NCBI GenBank assembly: GCA_027596945.1 | Contig: JADGJH010000062.1 | Span: forward strand, 8,519-35,515 | Source: Physocladia obscura | Taxonomy: Eukaryota > Chytridiomycota > Chytridiomycetes > Chytridiales > Chytriomycetaceae | Length of the DNA stretch: 26,997 nt | Reading direction: 5' to 3' | Shown: positions 9,493 through 19,291 of the stretch, one piece after another | Position numbering within the stretch: position 1 is the stretch's first letter | Layout of the letters: every line of letters starts with the position of its first letter | Notes under the pieces: model-generated | What the model was told of the DNA's origin: nothing | Database searches by the model: none | The model's input: only the letters and a program-made list of their open reading frames with translations | Made by a program: the position numbers and the translations under genes

Positions 9493-9830
9493 ATGTTCCG
9501 TATCTTCAAGAATATCGCAGCGTCGCAGGCCACACCGCACGTACATCGCCAGCTAGTGGACTTTCTCCAAAACAATGGATTATTTCGTCAGTTTGTTCAC
9601 CGCACAAATCACCACATAAGCAATATCCGCCAGCCTGGATCTTCAAAGTATATGCCATTTGCCGATCCGCATGCCGAGCCCGGAGTAAGTTTGTTAACGT
9701 TTTCAATGCTTCTGACTGTTTTTTATTCATAAATATTGCACACCTGGGATTATTATTGTTGTTGCAGTTTCTGAGTCGGTTTCAGGAGGAATTGAAGGAA
9801 GGATTCCGACGGATATTCAAGCGTCACTGA
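9493..9830 (+). CDS. Small 84-residue protein, possibly mitochondrial
   Basis: Two exons, 9493-9684 and 9768-9830, are joined through a canonical gtaagt...ttgcag intron of 83 nt, giving 84 residues. The N-terminus, MFRIFKNIAASQ, is basic, hydrophobic and free of acidic residues, as in a mitochondrial targeting or membrane-proximal peptide. The C-terminus, FLSRFQEELKEGFRRIFKRH, is a strongly amphipathic basic helix. No transmembrane segment is present. The design resembles small accessory subunits of mitochondrial complexes, but I cannot assign a family. The stop is followed at once by AATAAA signals, and the syntaxin ATG comes only 23 nt later. Clean splicing with preserved frame and normal CpG support a real gene. 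Confidence 0.65.
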
Positions 9831-9833
9831 TAA

Positions 9834-9845
9834 AATAAAAATAAA
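9834..9845 (+). terminator. Two AATAAA poly(A) signals in a 23-nt intergenic gap
   Basis: AATAAA at 9834-9839 and again at 9840-9845, between the TGA at 9828-9830 and the syntaxin ATG at 9854. If used, cleavage would fall inside the syntaxin coding region. Confidence 0.45.
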
Positions 9846-9853
9846 AATTATCA

Positions 9854-11246
9854 ATGTCATTTGGAGATAGCGAAGCGGCTGTAAAACGAACGTATGCAGC
9901 AGCTGCAGCGGCAACCGGACTCGCGACGCAGCCTTTCTCAGCTGGCGACACAACGGCAGTAGCTCAGGCTCAACGGCCAGGCGAGCGGCCAATCCCACTG
10001 GGCCGCACGCCTCACCAGCTAAACAACCACGCCAACTATAACTACAGTACAAGCACTATCGCAAGCATAAACAACCATCCCGTCGCCCCTGGCTTCACAC
10101 CTCCGCCGTCCGCCGCTGCATCTACCGCTTCCGCCTCTGTCCGTTCGGTATCACCAGGTACCAATCATTTGACGCCACCTGTTCTCGTTATGCTCATCTA
10201 TTCATTCAACACTCATGAATGGCCAATCAGAGGCTAAAATCGCTTCCATCCGCAAAGTTTGGGATCGCGCATCAAACTCAGTCTTCCAAATTTCAAATAA
10301 CGTAGCCTCCCTTGACGCTCTCGTCAAACAACTTGGCTCTTCAAAAGACTCTCCGGATCTGAGAAGCAGACTGTTTGTTATTTCTTGCTTTTGCTTTTGC
10401 TTTTGCTTTTCTTTTGTCTTGAAGACACCCTTACCAACCCTCAAAAAGACACGATTTGACAGAGAGCACAAGAGATATGATCAAACAAACCGGTGCTGAT
10501 TTAAAGTCGTTAGTTATTCCGGAGGACTCGTCCAATTATGAAGGGGTATGAGTATAATAACGTTTTGTCGATTATGTTAACCTTTGTTTTTTCAGCGACA
10601 ACATAAGATGGCTCAACAAAAGCTGCAAAAAGACTTCGAAAATGTTTTGGTAATATCAAGTCCAATTACTCTTCTTTTTTTTTTTATTTTTTTTAAAAGA
10701 ATTAATCGAACTTTTAGTCTCGCTTTCAAAATGTGTCGAAAATGGCTGCCAAAAAATCGCGAGAATATGTCCAAAAAGCGCGAACACATCAACAACAGCA
10801 GCAAAATTTAAAATTTCGAGTCAATGACGATGATGAAGAAAATTCCGAAAATGCACCGCTTTTACTTCAACAAGATGAAGCAGTCGATGCAGAAGTAGAA
10901 TACAACGAAAGTTTAATTCAGGAACGTGAACAAGATTTGCAGAATATTGAACGTTCGATTGGTGAAGTCAACGAAATTTTTCGGGATTTGGGCACAATTG
11001 TTGGGGAACAGCAATATATGCTTGGTTTGTACTTTTTTAATTTTTAATTATTTAATTCGACTTAATATGGATTTATTAGATCACATTGACTCAAATGTTG
11101 GAATTGTTGCTGTTAATATGGAAGGTGCTACTGGAGAACTCCGAATTGCAGCAGAGAGGCAAAAGGCAGCACAAAACCGAATGTGTTGCTTGTACACTAT
11201 TCTTGGGGCTGTTGGTGTTATTGTTATTTTGGTTGTTTTCCGGTGA
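9854..11246 (+). CDS. Syntaxin (Qa-SNARE), endosomal syntaxin-7/12 or Pep12 type
   Basis: Qa-SNAREs are tail-anchored proteins that drive membrane fusion. Exons: 9854-10157, 10231-10372, 10449-10545, 10596-10649, 10718-11024, 11080-11246, for 356 residues. Residues 1-100 are a low-complexity Ala/Pro/Asn-rich leader. Residues about 105-230 form the helical Habc region, with RLHDLTESTRDMIKQTGADLK typical of syntaxin-7/12. The SNARE motif spans about 262-322 (QDLQNIERSIGEVNEIFRDLG, then the zero-layer Gln in VGEQQYML and DHIDSNV), and a C-terminal anchor (about 334-355, LYTILGAVGVIVILVVF) ends the protein. Intron 2 uses an AAG acceptor (10446-10448), chosen because it restores the family sequence, and contains a short TTTTGC tandem (about 10387-10411). 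The gene starts 23 nt after the preceding stop. Which endosomal compartment it serves cannot be told. Confidence 0.93.
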
Positions 11247-12436
11247 TTTTGTTTTTGTAGTTGAAAGAGTTGCGAAATGATTTTCAATACCTCTTTTTTG
11301 CTACCTAATATTTGAACTCCCTACAAACCAAACAGTTATGACTGAAACATTTTCTGTGGAATGTTTATGTGAAAAATGAAGTTTCCCTATTTGAATGGTT
11401 TAACTGAATTGTAGTTTGCAGATAACAATGTACAGTTTGCTTTTGTTTTCTATGAGGTACTACAAGGATGTGGAGAAAAAATACCAAAACAGCAGTTCTT
11501 GCTTGTGTCTGTGTTCTTCAGTTTCTTCACATATCAAAGATGGTGAATTTAAACTCATTCAAAATACATTTGAAGGTGTGTATATTAAGAGGAAAGTAAT
11601 TTAGTTGCTAATGCCTTGAATCTTAAGGAGGCAAATGATTTTACTTGCTTGGAACATCATCTTGACAATGTGTTGGATTTGAGTCAAAGGTTCTGTGATA
11701 TTGTCTCTGTTCATCTTGGCACCTCCCTGAGGAGCATGATAGAATAGTGAGCACACATAGTTAAGCCCAATCCATGTCTGTTAGGTTTAGAAATAAAATA
11801 TGTTATACAAGCTGTATATATGTTAAATAATAGGTAATATAGAATTGGAAATAGAAATATTATTTATTAGATACTGTGAAAAAATATAAAGTTTATTTCA
11901 TTCATGGTGAAATTCAAGAATTGGGATTAAATGCTCTAACTTTGTCTTTCACATTTGAATGCTAAGAAATTGGATTTTAATCAATATTCAGGCATTAGAA
12001 ATGAGGCACAAAAGTTTTATTTTGAGGCTCAGAATTGGGCATTTAAAATGTTGTTCTATTCTTGGAAATAAATAATAAGATTCCAAATACTTTATTGTGC
12101 CAATTCTACCAGTTCAAGTGAATCTGCCACCACAGGATTCAACATAGTTTAATCTTTTCATAAAGATTTTTTGCTTTTATCAACTGCCCATCATTAAAGC
12201 TATTCTTATAATTAACTTTATTGAAATAAACTAAGACAAACAAATTTGTAACAATTTTTCATTGTTAGTTTTTGTCTTCATTCTGCCCCATATGAATGGC
12301 ATCAAAAATGGCAGTTTGTCCATTTTGCCATTTTGCAAAATTGGATTGTTTACAAATAGTTCATTTCTTTTATTTGAGAAGAAACAAATAAATCTTAAAT
12401 TAAGAAAGAAAGAGTTAATTTGCATTACATATTTTG

Positions 12437-12475
12437 TAATACACATCTCTCACCACAAAGTTGCTCATACTTCAA
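12437..12475 (-). repeat. Dispersed repeat, copy 2
   Basis: The reverse complement matches 5395-5433 at 37 of 39 positions. Confidence 0.65.
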
Positions 12476-12853
12476 AATATTCATCAGCCCAAAACTAATC
12501 CATCATTTCACCCAGAAATCCTTACTACACATGGTTAATAAATACAAACACAATGTTTTCTCTTTTTCCTTTTAAGATACTGAGTACTTGTTCTGGTACC
12601 ACCAGCATCAAGAACACTTCTCTTCACACCCAGACTGTATCCTGTCAATGCCAGTGTCTAAGGTCTTATTACCATTTCTCCAATCATCAGGAAGTCCACT
12701 CCATTTCTGGCAATACTGATACATTTTAGTCTGTCTCCTAAGAGATGGTGAACTACTGTAGGATATGTTAAAGTGTAAAAGGATTCAAGCTGCATTGAAA
12801 GAAATTGCTCAATTCACTTAAAAAGTAAAGAAACAAAAGCAGTGGAAGTTTTT

Positions 12854-12906
12854 GTATTAATACAATAGTGTTTTGTATTGTATTAATACAATAGTGTTTT
12901 GTATTG
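12854..12906. repeat. 26-nt tandem repeat containing perfect palindromes
   Basis: Two consecutive identical copies with a 26-nt period (12854-12879, 12880-12905). Each junction carries a perfect palindrome: TTGTATTAATACAA at 12852-12865 and ATTGTATTAATACAAT at 12877-12892. Confidence 0.8.
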
Positions 12907-13954
12907 GGAGGAAAATGGCAAGATTTATTTTAAATACTGTCTGGAATTTTTTGTGATGGAGGATTTTGAACAATGGAAATCTAGAATAAAGAACAAAGAG
13001 AATTCTGCTAAAAATCCTTACCATACACAATCATAAACAGAGATTGCAAAAATGTATCCACTAATTTATTCCACAGCATTACTAAATCTATCCTGAGTGC
13101 CTGGAAGGCAAGAGGTAGGGGTATAAAGAAAAGGCTGCTGCAAGTCTAGTACAACAGCTGAGTCACTCTCATTGTGGAAAGCCTGCAGCAATACAAAGAC
13201 ACCAGTTGAGCTTGATGCAGCACTGATCTTGTAGATCTGTCTGCATCCTGCAAACAACACAGAACATCTTCAATTTATTAATTCAACCCCAAAACTGAAA
13301 GAGAAACAAAACAAATTAATAATGAAGACAAAGACATGAATAACCAAAAAAAAACAAAAACAAGCAGACAAACAATAAATGAAATATAAATAAACAAATA
13401 TTTACAAAGATAATTACTAAATAAAGTCAAGTTGACACTCAAGATGTTTTGAACAAACTCAACAGTTCAATTTTGTGAATATCAAGTTTGTTGAGGAAAT
13501 TGCAGATAGCAATTGAGGTGTCTGATGCTGCACTTCCACTGATGATTTCTATGTCAAGTGTAGATTTTACTGTGTGTCATGATTGGCAGCAACTGTGGAT
13601 GACTGCACCACCAAGCATGCAGCGTTGGCTTGATATGGACTTAGAATCATTTCTGTTGTTTGCATAATCTGAATTCCATATGAATTGAGTTATAAAGTGC
13701 AGTTTTGTAGAAGAATAATCAAGTTGTAATGCAGAAGTTGGTGTGAGAAGACAGAGCCATTTAATTCATTTTTTTAAGTTTATTTGATCTACTGGATTAC
13801 TTTCATTTGATACCCAAATTTTTTTTTTATTCTAGTCAAATAATCCAGTTTTTGAAATCTTCCAATGAAAGACTTCCAAATGTCTGGTCAGTTGCACAAC
13901 ATTTTTTGTAGGGCACGTCTAATTCCTCCTAGATGTTAAATATTTCAAAACTTT

Positions 13955-15848
13955 TTACTTCTCAAGAACACCATTCCAACCAGTTGCCCTCTTCTTCCCA
14001 TCTTTTCCAAACTCATTTTCCATCCACTTTGCAAGTCCTAAAAGCTGTCCCTCACTCCACCATGGGCCTGTGTTATTATTATAATAATTAACATTAATAT
14101 TAAAATTAATAATACTTTTTACCCATAAACTGAACAGCAACTGGCAATCCTTCAGAATCAAAACCAACTGGACATGAGACAGCAGGAGTTCCAGCAAAAT
14201 TTGCAAGAAATGAATATCGAACTACATCCATTGTAAGAGTGTTGTCAGAGAGGCCATATTGAACATTTGCTGGAAGTTTGGGTGCTGTTGTTGCTGCTGT
14301 CGGGCTGAGAATAAAATCAACTCCAGAACCGCTTGCTGACTTTGAAAAGATGTCAGATAATGTTTGGATGGCATGTGTTCGCATTTTCTGAGAATGAACT
14401 ATTTTTTGTTTTGTTGAATCAAATGAAGAAAATACAAACCACTTACCATAATCTCTTACAGTCAAATGTCTAATAACACCCATCAAAATCATTGTAGAAT
14501 ACGTCATTTTGTGATAATTTTTTGCAGAGCTCACTGCACTAAACATTTCGCTGGAAATTGTAACTTGATGTGCAACACGAATCTTGTCCAAATATGGAAC
14601 TGAAATTGGAACAATAACAGCACCAGCTGAAATTAGTTTCTTCTCAACAATTTCTAGTTCTTTTGTTATGGCCACATTCAAAACCTGTCCATTAAATGCT
14701 CTCATTACCCCAATCCGCAATCCCGAAACCGAAAAATTGAAATAAATTTGACCTGGTACATGAACAGGATGATCAACATTCGGTTTTGCAATTGCCAAAT
14801 ATCCGATACACAAATCATCAACGTTTGCCGCAATAGGCCCAGAAACGGCCACAGTGGGGCAACTTGAATACTCTCCACCAGACCAAACGCGCGTATGTGT
14901 TGGCTTCAATCCGTATAAGCCACAAAATGCTGCCGGGATTCGTATCGAGCCGCCTCCGTCCACACCAATTCCAAACGGTACGTATCCTGCGGCAACCGCA
15001 GCAGCAGTACCGCTTGAAGAACCTCCACATGAGTAGCCTGAGCGATGTGGATTTTGTGGAACGGTGTCAACAGGCGACCATCCAACTTCAGTCATGTTTG
15101 TTACTCCAATAATTATGGCGCCAAGTTCTTTGAGAACACGTGAGACATCACCATCTGTGGTTGATGGTGTTCCCTCATTCAAGAATGCAGTTCCAGCTCT
15201 AGTTATATGGTGTTTAACGTTGATTTCATTCTTGATTACGATTGGAACACCGTCAATAACGGAGAGGGGAGAATTGGCAGCATATCGGGCAGTGCTTTCA
15301 GCAGCTTGTTGGATTACATCAGCTGGAATAATGCTTCGGAAGTAGTCGCGCGTGTCTGTAACCGACGCAGAAGATACTTTGTTGGCTGATTCTGGTAACA
15401 GCTTTCTCAAAAGGGCATGGGCGATCTTTTGGATTTAACTAAATTACATATATATGAACNNNNNNNNNNGAAGAGGCGTTGTTTTCTTTGCAAGATATGC
15501 GGCATGGAAGTCAGCAGAGGAAGGAAATGGACTGGAGCCAGAAGAAGCCAAAGGAGAGGTGGCTGAAGCAAAAACATCTTGAATCGAGATTGTATCGTCG
15601 GAAAGAGACTTCGAAGCAGAGTCTGTAATTAACTTCAATTGAGTACCCGGCAGCGGTAGAGCAAGTGTGGTCACATCTAAGTCGAGGAGCGGCTGTGGAA
15701 GCGAACGCAATGCCAGAAGGCCGGAAATACGCAACAGCAGCCATGATATGGGCGGAATATACCATGCCGCCAAGCCAAGAACAGCAAGAAGAGGTCCGCT
15801 AGCGCCCGGAACTTGTTCACGCACAACTGTGCTTCCGCTGAGGTCCAT
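13955..15848 (-). CDS. Amidase-signature hydrolase, fatty-acid amide hydrolase-like (interrupted by assembly gap)
   Basis: Amidase-signature enzymes hydrolyse amide bonds with a Ser-cisSer-Lys triad. Exons on the minus strand: 15848 to about 15470 (then a 10-N gap), 15425-14123 and 14067-13955. The triad is intact: Lys in GVPIVIKNEINV, the Gly/Ser-rich GGSSSGTAAAVAAG carrying the cis-Ser, and the nucleophile Ser in DGGGSIRIPAAFCGLYGLKP. The N-terminus has a hydrophobic anchor, LLAVLGLAAWYIPPISWLLL, as in FAAH-type membrane amidases, followed by an AYLAKKTTPL helix typical of the family's start. The start ATG at 15848 precedes the anchor. The acceptor at 15426-15428 (aag) is inferred because an in-frame stop lies just upstream. 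The 3' exon is almost free of CpG, unlike the 5' half. Substrate is unknown; a GatA-like or general amidase cannot be excluded. Confidence 0.9.
15460..15469. other. Assembly gap (10 N) inside the amidase gene
   Basis: Ten N fall right after the codons for TTPL. The sequence beyond (gttcatatatat... on the minus strand) looks intronic, so the gap covers the end of exon 1 and the donor. The true length is unknown. Confidence 0.95.
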
Positions 15849-16141
15849 ATGTTTTGTCTTTTTGGAAACTGAAAATTCTATTCCTTGGCGAACCAAAGGA
15901 GACAACCTGAAATTTTGGCTTGATCGCAAAAGGTACCTTGAATTTGATCTAACGCAGTCGTAGATATTTATCTAACCTACGTTTTCGACTGATTTTCTAC
16001 AAAAAATGTTTTAAGAAACAGTCCACACCAGCTGCTTGTTGGTAATAAGGAAGTGGAAGTAATTTGTTCCATCTGGTTATTGGAAAACAAATTTTTGTTG
16101 AGGTTTTGAAGCCTTCCATTGATCATAAAACAATCAGTTAA
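15849..16141. other. Intergenic, amidase promoter side
   Basis: About 290 nt upstream of the amidase ATG. In-frame codons without a stop continue to about 15929, so a slightly longer N-terminus is possible. Nothing else was recognised. Confidence 0.4.
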
Positions 16142-16382
16142 TTATATTATCTTTTTGCTCTGTTTGGCGAAATCACGCAATGACAACCGTCCATCACTGA
16201 ATTCTGAAAAAAAAAATTAACACAAAAGAAAGAGTTTATGAAGAAGACGGAACTGCTCTTATTAGCCAAAAAGGAGCCCGAATCAGCGGTTTCATAACCC
16301 TTGTGCAAATGATTCCCAATATTTAAGCTCTGGGCGGGGTCAAAAGAGTTTCGTCGGTGTGCTTTGTAAATTTTTGCTTGGC
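16142..16382 (-). CDS. Probable downstream exon(s) in an incompatible frame, unassigned
   Basis: On the minus strand, after a good acceptor (tttcag), positions 16382-16254 are open and read QAKIYKAHRRNSFDPAQS and onward. A splice from 16254 to 16203 keeps the frame and ends in GRLSLRDFAKQSKKII at a TAA (16142-16144). This looks like the C-terminus of the gene immediately upstream on the same strand (17493-16496). However, the obvious donor there (CCT|gtaaag, exon end 16505) leaves phase 0 while this exon needs phase 1. From phase 0 the same exon gives a short tail ending at a TAA after TPPRA. Either there is a sequence error, an unseen microexon or an unusual donor, or this is a separate fragment. 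Confidence 0.35.
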
Positions 16383-16495
16383 CTGAAATAATTTTTGAAA
16401 GAGGTATTGACACTCTTATATTTTTTATTATTTTAGATGATTTCGAACAATTAGCGCAAAGTAGTTTTAGATAAGTTTTTTAATTTTGAGTCGCA

Positions 16496-17493
16496 TTACT
16501 TTACAGGTGGCTCTTCAGCAGCTGACAAGCCGCGATCGCCCATAAATGGCGAATGTTGCACACGTTCAGGAAACAAACGGTCGTTAATGGCAAAAAATCC
16601 AGTTGCTAAATAGTTATTTGAAAAAAGGAAAGAAAAAAGAACCCAAAAATTCCAAACTGTGCACATTTATGTCTTTCTCGCGATGTTCAATTTTTCTTGT
16701 GATTTGAGTAGTCAAAACTGTATTATCTGGCTTGGGTGGATGCTTGTAAAGATCTGCTTTCCGTTCTGGCCTTTGAGCAGATGTGAGAAAAATTAAAATT
16801 GCACAAAAGATAAATACCTCTTTGCTTCTACTTCGTTTATACACAAATTAGGATGCGAAACTCTAAACTGTTGGCTGATTTTTATTGTGTTTGTTTTTCA
16901 ACAAATTTTGTTCGTTTGGAACAAAATTTTTGCTTACATATTTCTATAATACTCGTCGTCCTTTTCAAGTGTGCTTTTGACCTAATTGCGGATATATAAA
17001 AATAAAGCAAATATTTATAGATATAAATAATAATAATCACATTGTATTTCAACCGTTCGTTGTGAAACTGAAAAATTGGAGACGGCGAACGTCGCCGCAA
17101 CCTTTCGATTTCAGCACGCGTTAGAGACTGTAGATTATTCATTGCAGGTTTTTCATGAGTAGAATCAATACGGGGACTTGTATTGAAAGCAGCAGGATGT
17201 CGCATAGCTCGAGAGCTGTTTTTCTTATTTCCTGTCGTCATGCCAAATAAACGGTCAATGGCGGGATCTTGAAGAAGTCCCGATGATGTCAGGCGCTTCT
17301 TTCCAGTCAGTTGTGTTTGCATATTTCGATTTGTTGCTGGTAACGTATCCACACTCGATTGGCTGAGTGGGGTTCCAGTGCGAGTGTAGCCTGCCGGGTC
17401 AATCCGTGCGTGCTGTGCCTCGCGCATTGCAGCTAGCGCTATTTTCGTTTGTGTTCTCATCTCGTGCAACTGTTGTGTTTCCTTATCAAACAT
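16496..17493 (-). CDS. Unrecognised multi-exon gene
   Basis: Exons on the minus strand: 17493-17041, 16981-16938, 16874-16818, 16770-16643, 16605-16496; the frame is continuous for 263 residues if translation reads through to the TAA at 16496-16498. Introns are 59, 63, 47 and 37 nt. The N-terminal half is Ser/Thr/Arg-rich and probably disordered (KETQQLHEMRTQTKIALAAM starts a short helix). The middle has RAEIERLRRRSPSP. The C-terminal half has YKHPPKPDNTVLTTQITRKI and FFAINDRLFPERVQHSPFMGD. I know no family with these motifs. The ATG at 17493 is 45 nt after the stop of the ZNF511-like gene on the same strand. The 3' end is uncertain: a canonical donor at 16504/16503 could splice to 16382, changing the C-terminus (see the entry for 16142-16382). 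Confidence 0.65.
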
Positions 17494-17537
17494 ATTATAT
17501 TGTCCGAAACAAACAAACAAAAAAAAAATCCTCGTTC

Positions 17538-17543
17538 TTTATT
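17538..17543 (-). terminator. Poly(A) signal AATAAA overlapping the ZNF511-like stop codon
   Basis: The minus strand reads GTT CAA TAA AGA. The TAA stop (17541-17539) lies inside AATAAA, with the same VQ-stop arrangement as PUS7. Confidence 0.55.
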
Positions 17544-19287
17544 GAACAGCGTCAACAAGCATTTTTTCTCCTTCGAATTTTCTCGCTGCTCGCTGCTCTT
17601 TCCACAGTCTTTCGGCTTCCTTAGCTCGTTCTGGGATTCTGCTCAAATACAGTCCAAGCGTCTTTTCACGTGACCACATTAAGCTGTTATTTCCGTACTT
17701 TTTCGCTTTTGATGCTGCAGAAGCACCTCCAAGAAATGACGAAGCATCGCTTGATTTTACTTGAAATTGCTGATGCTGACGTTCTTGCTGTAGCTGCGCA
17801 AGCAGTGGATGCGGGTGAGGAGGATGAGGAATGTCTGGCAGATTTCGTTTGTTTGCAGTAATTTCACGATTGGTACCTATTGGCAAATTGTCTAAATGCA
17901 TTGACGAAGAGCTTGTGCCAGCATTTTTCGTTACTGATCTTGGAACAAGACTTAATTTCTTCAAAGAACCAACTAAAGAGTGGAATGGATCGTTTTTATC
18001 AGTCTGCATTAAAATGTCGACAGGAATTTCGATGTTACTGATGGGTGTACCAGGTTTGATGATTTTTTCGGTATTTTTTTCACCCAACAAACCGTTGCCG
18101 ACAACTGCTTCTCCAGATTCTATTTTTTGTATGGCCTTTTGCTTATTTTTTTTGTTTGGTCTTCGATGTTTCTTTTTTACTGAACTTTGGTTTTGATTGG
18201 TTGCCGTTATAGACTCTGATTCTGTTTGTTTGACACGTGAGATATTGTCGTTGGATGGAGTTTCATCATTAAGTTCGATTAATTGTTGTTTTTCATTTGT
18301 TGAGCCGGAATTAATTGTCGAAGGAAATATTGCACTTTTTGAGATGTTTTTATTTTTCTTTGGAGACATTGGCTGTTTGGTCCTGCAGGTAGAATAAAAC
18401 TAATGAAAAAAGGAGAACAAATAACAATAATAATAAATTGAAACACCAACATGTTGTTGTCACCGGTTGCGGATGAAGAGATAAGAGATGAGTTTGGGGT
18501 TGAAGATGCAGATCTTCCGTTTCCGAGGATCAGGTGAAAATTGAAAGACAAAGAAAATCCGTGCTTATCAATCAGATGCAGTTTACGTTTAAATGGCCCT
18601 GAGCATTTCCGGTCGCAATTGTCAACAAAGCATTCGTACTAAAGCATAGGTCAACGGTATAATTACACAACAAAAGGTGAGAAATATTACAGAATATACC
18701 TACCTCATTGTCAACTGCTGCACGTGTAGCAAAGAACGGGTCATGAATTTCGTAGATATGTAAGGTTAATAGTTTGGCGGTAGGTAGAATGCGGCGGCAA
18801 GTATGGCAGATATTGAGGTGGACTTGACGGCAGTGATCGCGGTATTCAGCGCGCGAGGCGAAGGCCGGAAGCGCATGGCAGGCAGGTGCAATGCAACATT
18901 TGATATGGAGTCGATTCTTGCTTGCTATAGAGCCAGAACCAATATCATTGCCGATGTCAGTACCGTTGTCATTTTCTATGTCATCCTTCAGTTCGATAGT
19001 TTGGTTACTGTCCAGTGGGTATTCTTCTTCATCCACTTGCAGCCGATAATATTTCGCAAAGCGCTCGTTGTTATTTCTATTGCTTGTTTCATCGTTCGTG
19101 TTGGAGTCGTCACTGTTGAATGTTGAATGTTGACCCACTTGTATTGGCGAGAATGCAAATGCAATACTAATGCTGATGATGACACTTACATTGGTGCTGA
19201 TACCGATTCTGATGCAACAGCCTCTGCCCATGCGTCCCAGCATTCCTCAAGCTCCTCAAGTTTGCGTTTGGCTTTCACGTTTTGCAT
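17539..19287 (-). CDS. ZNF511-like C2H2 zinc-finger protein with long C-terminal extension
   Basis: Exons on the minus strand: 19287-19190, 19112-18704, 18638-18451, 18382-17539, joined in frame to 512 residues. Introns are 77, 65 and 68 nt. Three fingers follow the ZNF511 order. Finger 1 (about residues 105-131) is CCIAPACHALPAFASRAEYR. Finger 2 contains NICHTCRRILPTAKLLTLHI, then YEIHDPFF, the family's characteristic His-Asp run. Finger 3 (about 170-197) begins YECFVDNC and lies across an exon junction, which confirms the splice. Human ZNF511 is about 250 residues; here about 315 residues follow the fingers, rich in Ser, Asn, Lys and His/Pro (a basic KKKHRRPNKKNKQK stretch) and ending in a helical Arg/Glu-rich tail. 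The molecular role of the family is poorly known. An in-frame upstream ATG (19314) would add nine residues. The gene is divergent from the next one with start codons 4 nt apart. Confidence 0.82.
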
Positions 19288-19291
19288 CAAA
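19288..19291. promoter_or_regulatory. Four-nucleotide divergent interval between two start codons
   Basis: The sequence is CAT-CAAA-ATG: the ZNF511-like ATG on minus ends at 19285-19287 and the plus-strand ATG starts at 19292. Any promoter and 5' UTR must lie inside the opposite gene's coding region, unless one start is further downstream. Confidence 0.6.

Larger units (their letters stand above)
11280..13940. mobile_element. CpG-depleted A+T-rich insert 2, no intact gene
   Basis: About 2.7 kb between the stops of syntaxin and amidase. By eye it has only one or two CpG before about 13915, with the same TpG/CpA-rich, A-rich texture as insert 1. It holds the 39-nt repeat shared with insert 1 (12437-12475, opposite strand) and a 26-nt tandem with nested palindromes (12854-12906). 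Short open stretches such as 13066-13260 on the minus strand have no recognisable motif. I see no transposase. Classification as mobile DNA rests on composition and the shared repeat. The borders are approximate. Confidence 0.5.

Noticed and set aside
9191..9546. Minus-strand ORFs upstream of the small gene
   Set aside because: Short, partly overlapping the supported exon at 9493, no domain and no splice structure that extends them.
10383..10415. TTTTGC hexamer tandem as a regulatory repeat
   Set aside because: It lies inside the pyrimidine-rich part of a syntaxin intron and is most simply slippage near the acceptor.
10202..10471. Minus-strand ORF over the syntaxin gene
   Set aside because: It overlaps verified syntaxin exons and introns and has no recognisable domain.
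18803..19126. Plus-strand ORF across the zinc fingers
   Set aside because: Antisense to a ZNF511-like exon that matches a known family; no independent evidence.
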